Assembly: GCA_019187405.1 (NCBI GenBank)
Contig: JABAQZ010000006.1
Span: forward strand, 46,435-110,434
Source of the DNA: Ignavibacteria bacterium
Lineage (GTDB): Bacteria; Bacteroidota; Ignavibacteria; Tepidaquicellales; Tepidaquicellaceae
Direction: 5' to 3'
Length of the DNA stretch: 64,000 bases
Position numbers and translations under genes: made by a program. The notes beneath the pieces were generated by a model. That model had not been told where the DNA came from. It ran no database searches and saw only the letters and a program-made list of their open reading frames with translations. Shown piece after piece: positions 52,215-60,008 of this stretch; within the stretch, counting starts at the first letter, position 1, and each line of letters begins with the position of its first letter.

Positions 52215-54260
52215 TTGAAAAAATCATTTTACATACCATTATTTATAATTGCGGTGTTGATAGCTTTGTCATTCAGCTTAACCGGCAGGAATGGAGCTGA
52301 AAGCAATTCATTTAGAGATATTGTTCTGCAGTTCAATACATACAATGGTTACGGCAACAATCTATATATTGACAACGTTTTAACAGGGATTCAAGCGGAT
52401 TTTGACATAATGGCAACTTCAATAATCAACATCCCTTATGATACCAATTACTCAATTAAAAATTCAGGATCAGATACGGTATCACCTGTTGTTTCAGTTG
52501 CAAACGTCGGCAGGAGTATTCTTTTGGAATCAGATTCAGCTTTGGTATATCTGTATATTAATGGAGGTTATTATTTTGACAGCGCTTACCTTCCGGGAAT
52601 GAATCCCGGACAGTCGGCAGAGCTTGAGCTCAATCCATTAATTTATACAATTGGCATGCCACTTTATCTGAAGGCATATATAAAATACAACGTTGATACC
52701 GCAAGACTTAATGATACATTGAGACAGTATTCTATTTATCTTCCAGGATATGAAAGGAAAGTAATGTTTGAAGAGTTTACTTCAAACTCAAGCCCCGCAT
52801 GTGCCAACAACAATCAGGAGTTGAATAACTTCATTAACAATAATTTTCAGAATGTATGCGCAATTAAATATCATCTCGGTCATATGCTTCCCGATTCATT
52901 TTACATGTCAAATCCCGCGCAGAATGATGAGAGGGCAAGATATTATTTTGCTCAAAGCGTTCCTTATTCGGTTGTGGATGGAATTAAAAAAATCAACATA
53001 CCATACGGAGACAGCATAAACCTTTATGTACCGTATTTTCAGAGATTGTCGCAGGGAACACCGGTTAATATGACTCTAACGGACGAAAGAATTTCGGGTG
53101 ATTCAATTAAAGCAAGTATAAACCTGAATGTTATTTCGTCATTGCAAAACGGAAATTACAAATTACGCATTGCGGCTGTGGAAAGATATGTTTTTTCAGA
53201 AGCCGCAAACGGAGAGAGAAATTTTTATGACGTATTCAGGAGAGCATATCCCGATTCGGCAGGAATAGAAATTTCACTCAACAAAGGAAGTTATTCTTAT
53301 CAATACACATATTTGAGGGAAAGCAATTGGGTTGACAGCATGATATATACTATTGCCTTCATTCAAAATGACGATACAAAAGAAATACTCAACTGTGCTA
53401 AAGGAAGAAATGAAGTTTATCAAAGAGCGTATTCATCAAAAAGACCAGTTGGCAGAGGATCCGATTATCTTGGAAGTTATTACGAGTCAAAGATTTATGA
53501 TCCTTTGCTTTTGCCTGCCGACAGTATTCAATCAAATTTAAACGTAGAAATTTTTGAAGCTTATTTTCCTCCAGTTGGGTGGAAGGTTTTTAATAGAGAC
53601 GGAAACGTTACTTTTTCTCAATTCAACGGTGCAAACGGACCAACAATAGGAGGATCGAAAAGTGTTATCATGGCATTCTTTGATTATCCGGCAATCGGAC
53701 AGAAGGATTCCATGTATTCAAAAAGATATATTAGTCTTCTTCATGTAGATACATTAAGATTTGATTATGCTTATGCTCAATACGGTGCAGATTACATTGA
53801 CAGCCTGATTGTTAAAATATCTACTGACGGAGGAGAGTCTTTCCCGGCGGAGATATTCAGGAAGGGAGGATTTAATCTGAGGACGGCGCCGCAGACGACA
53901 TCTTTTTTCATTCCGCAAAACAGCACTCAATGGAGATCATTTAAAAGTCCGCTTTCTAATTTTGTAAATGCCGAAAATGAATTTCAAATTTTACCCGAAA
54001 AGTTTACATTGCTACAGAATTATCCGAATCCGTTTAATCCTGTAACCAGAATAAAGTATGAGATTCCTTACAAGGAATTTGTAAGTCTAAAGGTTTATGA
54101 TCTTCTCGGTCAGGAAATAAAAACACTTGTTAGCGGAATTAAAGATGCCGGAATGCATGAAGAAAGTTTTGACGGGAGTTCGTTATCAAGCGGAGTTTAT
54201 TTTTATAAAATTGAAACACAGGGCTTTACTGACAGTAAGCGCATGATTCTGATAAAATAA
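52215..54260 (+). CDS. Secreted Omp28-like protein with T9SS C-terminal sorting domain
   Basis: About 681 residues starting at a TTG (52215; a second TTG at 52209 adds two residues). Signal peptide KKSFYIPLFIIAVLIALSFS. An Omp28-related segment (VMFEEFTSNSSPACANNN ... CAIKYHLGHMLPDSFY ... PYSVVDGIKKI, about 180-270) has the thioredoxin-like outline, but the usual CxxC reads S-P-A-C, so redox function is unlikely. The C-terminal sorting domain is complete: LLQNYPNPFNPVTRIKYEIP, LGQEIKTLVSG, SSGVYFYKIET, KRMILIK. Exported by T9SS and probably attached to the surface. Confidence 0.82.
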   Translation: MKKSFYIPLFIIAVLIALSFSLTGRNGAESNSFRDIVLQFNTYNGYGNNLYIDNVLTGIQADFDIMATSIINIPYDTNYSIKNSGSDTVSPVVSVANVGRSILLESDSALVYLYINGGYYFDSAYLPGMNPGQSAELELNPLIYTIGMPLYLKAYIKYNVDTARLNDTLRQYSIYLPGYERKVMFEEFTSNSSPACANNNQELNNFINNNFQNVCAIKYHLGHMLPDSFYMSNPAQNDERARYYFAQSVPYSVVDGIKKINIPYGDSINLYVPYFQRLSQGTPVNMTLTDERISGDSIKASINLNVISSLQNGNYKLRIAAVERYVFSEAANGERNFYDVFRRAYPDSAGIEISLNKGSYSYQYTYLRESNWVDSMIYTIAFIQNDDTKEILNCAKGRNEVYQRAYSSKRPVGRGSDYLGSYYESKIYDPLLLPADSIQSNLNVEIFEAYFPPVGWKVFNRDGNVTFSQFNGANGPTIGGSKSVIMAFFDYPAIGQKDSMYSKRYISLLHVDTLRFDYAYAQYGADYIDSLIVKISTDGGESFPAEIFRKGGFNLRTAPQTTSFFIPQNSTQWRSFKSPLSNFVNAENEFQILPEKFTLLQNYPNPFNPVTRIKYEIPYKEFVSLKVYDLLGQEIKTLVSGIKDAGMHEESFDGSSLSSGVYFYKIETQGFTDSKRMILIK

Positions 54261-54266
54261 TTATCT

Positions 54267-54297
54267 ATGTTCAATGTGCAATGTTCAATGTGCAATT
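54267..54297. repeat. TGTTCAATGTGCAA short tandem repeat
   Basis: Two copies of a TGTTCAATGTGCAA unit directly after the T9SS cargo gene. The reverse complement (TTGCACATTGAACA) is related to the AACATTGAACATT tract at 19249-19320. The remaining ~240 bp to the next gene hold only a perfect 12-bp palindrome GGACAAATGTCC (54481-54492). Confidence 0.6.
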
Positions 54298-54535
54298 GGC
54301 TGTGGAGGAGCGAATGAAATAATTACTTTGACTTGGTGAATATTAATTGCTTCCAATTGGTAATTGATAACGAGAGTAAAAAGCAATTGTATTGATAACA
54401 GAAAGAAGTTTGAATGTTGTCAGGCAATATATTAAGTTGTATAAAAAATAGAATACAAAAAAAACCGATAAAATAACAGCGGACAAATGTCCCAATAGTA
54501 AATAAAAAAACAATCGTTAATTAAAAAGTATCGAA

Positions 54536-54970
54536 ATGAAAAAATCATTTTACTTTTTTTTTATATTTATTCCTGCAGTCATTCTTGCCGGATGTTCTTC
54601 TGGAAATTCGGATTCATCTTTCACTCTTGAAAAGGGCGATTACAAATTTATCATGACTGACAGCCTGAAGTCAAAGCTTGCCGAGGGAATTTTAACCGTA
54701 AAAACAATAAGCAAGGATAAATTTTCCGGGACATACAAGTTCACTAAAAAGCATAAAGACTTCAGTGGATTAGAAGTGATGAACGGCGAATTTTCGGGAG
54801 AAATAAACAAAGCGGAGAATAAGGTATTTATAAATACAAATCCAAGAATAGCAGACAGCAACGTATTTTGGAATCTTAAGTTCACAAAAAGCAGTTTATC
54901 GGGAAGCTGGGTTCATTCAGTTTTCAGGGGAACTTCTTCGGGAGGATATGTGAAAATCACTTCCGAGTAA
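54536..54970 (+). CDS. Small lipoprotein, unknown function
   Basis: 144 residues. Type II signal peptide with lipobox (FFIFIPAVILAGCSS; Cys20). The mature domain is beta-rich with alternating KxxGTYxF and GEFSGEI segments suggesting a small beta-barrel or lipocalin-like sheet. No further cysteines. It precedes the haem-porin gene by about 90 bp on the same strand; shared function is possible but not shown. Confidence 0.75.
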   Translation: MKKSFYFFFIFIPAVILAGCSSGNSDSSFTLEKGDYKFIMTDSLKSKLAEGILTVKTISKDKFSGTYKFTKKHKDFSGLEVMNGEFSGEINKAENKVFINTNPRIADSNVFWNLKFTKSSLSGSWVHSVFRGTSSGGYVKITSE

Positions 54971-55057
54971 CAATATCAGAATCTTACGGTTGACGGAATT
55001 TTGGTTCATTGATTAATAGAAAAAATTTTTATTTTTATAAAAATTAAATTTTAAGTC

Positions 55058-56197
55058 ATGAACATTTCAAAATTTACTGTTTCACTTTTTATCGTTTCAG
55101 CTTTATTAGTCAGTGATTATGCATTCACTTATCCACGATTTGCCGCATATACGGGTGATAAATGTATAGACTGTCATGTCAATCCAACCGGCGGTCTCAT
55201 GAGAAATAAAGGTGGATATTATTATGCGAAGAACAATTTAAGCATGGAGTTATTTGAGAAGATAGCGGGTAAGACGCAGTTTTCTCCGAAAATATCCAAA
55301 GGCATTACAATTGGTTCCGATGTAAGAATAGCTCAAGTGGATAATGAAGTGGAAGGTTCGACCAACTTCAATTCATTTCTTGCAATGCAGGGAGACTTAT
55401 ACGTAAATGCTGAGATTAATAAAATCCTGAATGTGTTTGCTACCTCCGGAATTCAGATACCGAATACTGAAACCGAGTATGAAGTTTACGGAATGATTTC
55501 AAACCTTCCTGCCGATCTTTATTTTAAAGTTGGAAGGTTCAAACCGAATTTCGGAACAAGAATTGTAGAACACAGGGCATATCAAAGGAAATATCTGCTT
55601 AATACTCCTTATGATGCAAACACGGGATTTGAAATCGGCGTATCACCGGACTGGTTTAATTTTAACATGGGAATTTATAATCCTCAAAATTTAGGATTTC
55701 TTGGGATTGATCCTCATAAAATGTTTATTGCTTCGGCTGATTTTAATTTTGGTTTCAGCGACAATGATTTTAACGTCAATGTCGGAGGTTCATTTTTCAA
55801 CAATCCTTACAATACCGTTGATACAAGTTTTACTTCCACCATCACGGCAAACAAGAAGGCTTACGGAATTTTCACACGGCTTGGGATAATGAAAAGAGTG
55901 GCGTTGTTAGGAGAAATTGATTTTGAAGAATCCAAATCCGACATACCTCTGAGAAGGGCTTTGTATGGATATGGGGAGTTAAATGTAATCATCATAAAGG
56001 GATTTGAATTCAGAGGACAGTATGAGATATACAATAAAAACAGGGATGTTTCGGGGGATGACATTCAGAGAATCAGCACAGGGGTTGCATTTTTTCCGTT
56101 TTACGGATTTGAAACGGAGGCTATGGTACGATTTGTAATTGAAGAACCTTCGATAAGCAACAATGAGTTTCAGTGGAATTTTCATTTTTATTTTTGA
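55058..56197 (+). CDS. Outer membrane mono-haem cytochrome-porin (Cyc2-like layout)
   Basis: 379 residues. Signal peptide (ISKFTVSLFIVSALLVSDYAF), then a single c-type haem motif C36-I-D-C39-H40 in TGDKCIDCHVNPTGGLMRN, then about 300 residues of alternating amphipathic strands (FKVGRFKPNFGTR, YGYGELNVIIIKGFEFRGQYEIY) ending in aromatic FHFYF, the hallmark of an outer-membrane barrel. The layout (one N-terminal haem followed by a porin) is that of Cyc2-type Fe(II) oxidases and of a related, poorly studied group with a CxxCHxNPxGG motif. It could carry electrons across the outer membrane, or the haem motif may be structural. Confidence 0.75.
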   Translation: MNISKFTVSLFIVSALLVSDYAFTYPRFAAYTGDKCIDCHVNPTGGLMRNKGGYYYAKNNLSMELFEKIAGKTQFSPKISKGITIGSDVRIAQVDNEVEGSTNFNSFLAMQGDLYVNAEINKILNVFATSGIQIPNTETEYEVYGMISNLPADLYFKVGRFKPNFGTRIVEHRAYQRKYLLNTPYDANTGFEIGVSPDWFNFNMGIYNPQNLGFLGIDPHKMFIASADFNFGFSDNDFNVNVGGSFFNNPYNTVDTSFTSTITANKKAYGIFTRLGIMKRVALLGEIDFEESKSDIPLRRALYGYGELNVIIIKGFEFRGQYEIYNKNRDVSGDDIQRISTGVAFFPFYGFETEAMVRFVIEEPSISNNEFQWNFHFYF

Positions 56198-56306
56198 GAA
56201 TAAGAAGTAATAATCAAATGGAAAGCATTGATGAACATCAAATTATATAAGCAGACAATCAAAAGAGAAATCCGTTTTGTTGCAGTGAATTTCTACGCTA
56301 TGAGCA

Positions 56307-57686
56307 TTATTTCCCGATGCAGAAATTTCTGAAGATGTTATTGAGTATTTCATCATTTGTTACTTCGCCGGTAATTTCGCCGAGGTGTGTCATTGCATTT
56401 CTCAAATCAACCGATATAAATTCACCGGAAAGATTTTTGTCAATAGTATTTACGGCATCTGTCAGGGATTTAATTGTATTTTCAAGGCAGAGCTTATGAC
56501 GGTGATTTGTAATGGTAATTTCATTTGCGGATACGGAGGACACTGATATTGATTTTTGAACCAAAAGGTTTTTCAGATTTTCAACTGAGGGTTCATCAAG
56601 CAAAGAAATTTCTGGCAGAGAGTGTTTAATTTCATTTTTTTTCAAATCAGATTTTGACATCAGAGCAAAGGATTTATTTACATCAAAGTTTTTATTGAAG
56701 AATTCGATTTCATCAGTGATATCTTTTTTGTTCATTGACGAATCAATAAGATAAACGATTAAATCCGCTTGAGAAATTTTTTTGCGGCTTCTGTGAATAC
56801 CTTCGCTTTCAATAAAATCATCCGAAGATCTCAAACCGGCAGTATCAGTCAGATTAAACATAATGCCGTTAATGATAATACTTTCTTCGAGATAGTCTCT
56901 TGTAGTTCCTGCAACAGTGCTGACAATAGCCCTGTCGGATTTTAAAAGAAAATTAAACAATGAAGATTTACCGCTGTTTGGTTTACCGGCTATTACAAGA
57001 TTTACTCCTTCCCTAATGACTTTGCCTGCAATATATGAATCGATAATTTTTTTAATATCCTTACAGATATTGATAATCATTTTTTTAACTTCATCTTTTT
57101 TTACAAACTCAAGACCTTCATCGGCAAAATCAAGTTCAAGTTCGACAAGCGAAGTTACATCAATAATTTTCTGTCTGTTTTTTTTAACAAATTCAGACAG
57201 GGAGCCTTCAAGTTGTCTGATTGATGCGGTGTGAGCAGTTTCTGTTTTAGATTTGATCAGATCAGCGACAGCTTCAGCCTGCGACAAATCAATTCTTCCG
57301 TTTAAGAAAGCTCTTTTGGTAAACTCGCCGGGTTCGGCAAGTCTAGCACCATTGTTTAAAATCAGCTGAAGAATTTTTCCGGAAACGTAAGTACCTCCAT
57401 GCGATGAAATTTCAATCACATCTTCGCCGGTATATGAATGCGGATTTTTGAAAACAGATAAAAGAACTTCATCAATAACCGAATTATCAGAAATTAAGTA
57501 TCCAAAATGGATCGTATGGGATTTTTCCTGATTCAGATTTATTTTTGTAAACATGTCTTTAGTTTTGGAAAAAATCAGTTGAGTAATGACAAAAGCATTT
57601 TTACCAGAAATTCTGATAACGGCAATTCCGCCTTCACCCGGAGGTGTTGAAACGGCAGCAATTGTATCTGTCAAAGAAAAGTTCAT
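56307..57686 (-). CDS. mnmE: tRNA modification GTPase MnmE
   Basis: About 459 residues from the ATG at 57686. N-terminal formyl-tetrahydrofolate-binding domain (DTIAAVSTPPGEGGIAVIRISG), a helical domain, an inserted Ras-like G domain with P-loop GKPNSGKSSLFN, G2 TTRDYLEE and G3 DTAGLR, and the C-terminal catalytic motif C-I-G-K as the last four residues. With MnmG it installs the 5-carboxymethylaminomethyl group on U34 of tRNAs. Followed leftward by the end of the haem-porin gene (convergent). Confidence 0.96.
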   Translation of the reverse strand: MNFSLTDTIAAVSTPPGEGGIAVIRISGKNAFVITQLIFSKTKDMFTKINLNQEKSHTIHFGYLISDNSVIDEVLLSVFKNPHSYTGEDVIEISSHGGTYVSGKILQLILNNGARLAEPGEFTKRAFLNGRIDLSQAEAVADLIKSKTETAHTASIRQLEGSLSEFVKKNRQKIIDVTSLVELELDFADEGLEFVKKDEVKKMIINICKDIKKIIDSYIAGKVIREGVNLVIAGKPNSGKSSLFNFLLKSDRAIVSTVAGTTRDYLEESIIINGIMFNLTDTAGLRSSDDFIESEGIHRSRKKISQADLIVYLIDSSMNKKDITDEIEFFNKNFDVNKSFALMSKSDLKKNEIKHSLPEISLLDEPSVENLKNLLVQKSISVSSVSANEITITNHRHKLCLENTIKSLTDAVNTIDKNLSGEFISVDLRNAMTHLGEITGEVTNDEILNNIFRNFCIGK

Positions 57687-57704
57687 GATCAAAGAGTTTC
57701 CATT

Positions 57705-58703
57705 TCAAATGTTTCTTCTTTTTCTTAGTAAGAGCCAAATAAATACCGGAGCTCCGGCAAAAGAAGTAATAATGCCGACGGGAATTTCAACCGGAGATAT
57801 CAGTGTTCTTGCAATCGTATCGGACACAGCAAGAAAGAATGCACCGAGAATAATAGCGCATGGAACTGCAAATCTGTGATCATTACCTATTATGAGTTTT
57901 GATAAATTCGGGATTATAAGTCCCACAAAACTAATTATTCCTGCAACCGAAACAGCGCTTGCTGCAAGAAGGGATGCCGAAAAAATCAGTATCTTTTGAA
58001 TTTTGTTAAGGTTCATGCCCAAAGAAACAGACAATTCTTCTCCGAGATTCAGCACGTTAAGGTCTTTGGAAACAAGAATTGAAATTACCAGTCCAATTGA
58101 AACAAATACAAGAGCGGGATAAAATTCTTCCCAGCCTCTGCCTGAAAATCCGCCATTGAGCCAGTAAACTATTTGTGTAATCGAACTGCCGGAAATCAGC
58201 ATAAGAAATCCGTTGATCGAAGAAATAAGAGCGCTTACGGCAATTCCTGTGAGAATAATTTTATTGGATGAAATATGCGAAAAGGATTTTGAACCGAATC
58301 CTTTAGAAATGATGTAAATGAGACTTGTGGCAGCAACTGCAAAAACAAATGAAACAGGTGTTATAAGAAAAAAAGAAACCGATATAGGAAGTATAAAAGT
58401 AAGTATTGCACCGAGACCTGCTCCAGCGGAAATGCCGATGAGACCGGGTTCTGCAAGATTATTATTCAGCATTGACTGAAGCAAAATGCCCGAGCATGAA
58501 AGGCCTGCGCCAACAAGCATAGTGTTTAAAGTTCTTGGAAGTCTGATATCCATAATTACTTTTCTGGCTGATTCATATTCGGGAGAATTCAGATGTAGAA
58601 AATCTTCTAATGGAATCGCAACGCTGCCGACGGATATTGAAATCAGAAAAGAAACTATCAACAGAAAAAACAAAGACAGCAGTATAAAAACTTTTTTAGT
58701 CAA
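57705..58703 (-). CDS. FecCD-family ABC transporter permease (iron-siderophore/cobalamin type)
   Basis: 332 residues with about nine to ten transmembrane helices and the FecCD signatures RLPRTLNTMLVGAGLSCSGILLQ, NPLAEP-like (NNLAEPGLIGISAGAGLG), GxISFVGLIIPN and RHFAVPC-like (DHRFAVPCAIILGAFFL). The start is TTG, since an in-frame stop lies shortly upstream and no ATG is present. It moves a ferric siderophore, haem or vitamin B12 across the inner membrane with an ATPase and binding protein, neither of which is encoded in the window. It lies 18 bp from mnmE and divergent from a kinase gene. Confidence 0.9.
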   Translation of the reverse strand: MTKKVFILLSLFFLLIVSFLISISVGSVAIPLEDFLHLNSPEYESARKVIMDIRLPRTLNTMLVGAGLSCSGILLQSMLNNNLAEPGLIGISAGAGLGAILTFILPISVSFFLITPVSFVFAVAATSLIYIISKGFGSKSFSHISSNKIILTGIAVSALISSINGFLMLISGSSITQIVYWLNGGFSGRGWEEFYPALVFVSIGLVISILVSKDLNVLNLGEELSVSLGMNLNKIQKILIFSASLLAASAVSVAGIISFVGLIIPNLSKLIIGNDHRFAVPCAIILGAFFLAVSDTIARTLISPVEIPVGIITSFAGAPVFIWLLLRKRRNI

Positions 58704-58775
58704 GAATGAATTAACTCAAATATGAATTTAAATAAGAATTTATATACAATATATTAAAACGAAATTCATCAGATA

Positions 58776-59993
58776 ATGAATAAATTCGGTTCATTAAACA
58801 TAAAGATTGCGCTGATAATCAGCGGGGTGCTTATCGCATTGGTAGTACTTTTTTACACACAGATACTTGCGCAGAAAATACAGAAGCGAGAAAGTGACAT
58901 TGCAAAACTCTATGCAAAATCAATGGAGTATCTTGCAAACGATGAAAATTCGTCTGGTGAATACGGATTTATATTTGATCAGATTATACCGCAGATAGAT
59001 TTTCCGATAATTGCTACCGACAGGGAGCAAAAGGAAATCATACTTACAAAGAATGTAGATTATGACACGACGCTTTCCCAGGCAAAAACACGTGAAATTC
59101 TTTTGGAGAAGGCAAAAGAGATGGATGAAATAAATTCGCCAATAATTGTTTCATACAAAGATTCAATAATTCTTAACTACATTCATTACGGTCAGTCATC
59201 GCTTGTAACGGAGCTGAAGCTGCTTCCTGTTTTTGAATTCGTCGTAGCCGGAATATTTGTTTTTCTTGGATACATCGGATTTTCTTATATCAAGAAAAAC
59301 GAGCAGAGCAATATATGGGTTGGACTTTCGAGGGAGACAGCGCATCAGCTTGGGACTCCTCTGACTTCTCTTTTTGGTTGGTCAGAAATGCTGAGAAACA
59401 TCGAGCCACAGACGATTGAATTACAGGAGATAACCAATGAAATAAGCAATGATCTCGACAAGCTTAAGAAAATTGCCGGAAGATTTTCCAAAATCGGTTC
59501 AAAGCCGAATCTTGAGAATAAGAACATAGCTGATGTAATTAAAAAAGTTTCGGATTATTTTGAGAAGAGGATTCCAACGCTTGTAAGTGCAGACGGAAAG
59601 AAATTCAAAAAAGTTCAGGTAAGAATTAACAGCAACGGCAAATCTTATGCAAGTATTAACACAGATTTATTTGAATGGGTAATAGAAAACATGTTAAAGA
59701 ATTCTCTCGATGCAATGGAAAAGACGAGTGGTGAAATCGTATTTAACATATCAGACAGTCATTCAGATTTACACATTGACGTTACTGATAACGGAAAAGG
59801 AATTGATTCAAAATTCAAGAAGGACGTTTTCAGACCCGGCTATTCCACAAAAACCCGGGGTTGGGGGCTTGGGTTGAGTCTTTCAAAAAGAATCATTGAA
59901 GATTACCACAAAGGAAAGCTTGTGCTTATAGAATCAAATCCAGGCAAAGGAACGACATTCAGAATAAAGCTGAATAAAAATTTCGATAAATAG
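58776..59993 (+). CDS. Two-transmembrane sensor histidine kinase
   Basis: 405 residues. TM1 (IALIISGVLIALVVLFYTQIL), a ~120-residue extracytoplasmic sensor, TM2 (FEFVVAGIFVFLGYIGFSYI), no HAMP domain, then a dimerisation domain with phospho-acceptor H190 in ETAHQLGTPLTSL (the HQLGTPL variant) and a HATPase_c domain with N-box NMLKNSLDAME, DNGKGID and GWGLGLSLSKRI. No response regulator lies nearby, so it is an orphan kinase. Followed 15 bp later by a membrane glycosyltransferase gene. Confidence 0.88.
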   Translation: MNKFGSLNIKIALIISGVLIALVVLFYTQILAQKIQKRESDIAKLYAKSMEYLANDENSSGEYGFIFDQIIPQIDFPIIATDREQKEIILTKNVDYDTTLSQAKTREILLEKAKEMDEINSPIIVSYKDSIILNYIHYGQSSLVTELKLLPVFEFVVAGIFVFLGYIGFSYIKKNEQSNIWVGLSRETAHQLGTPLTSLFGWSEMLRNIEPQTIELQEITNEISNDLDKLKKIAGRFSKIGSKPNLENKNIADVIKKVSDYFEKRIPTLVSADGKKFKKVQVRINSNGKSYASINTDLFEWVIENMLKNSLDAMEKTSGEIVFNISDSHSDLHIDVTDNGKGIDSKFKKDVFRPGYSTKTRGWGLGLSLSKRIIEDYHKGKLVLIESNPGKGTTFRIKLNKNFDK

Positions 59994-60008
59994 AAATGCG
60001 GAATTAGT

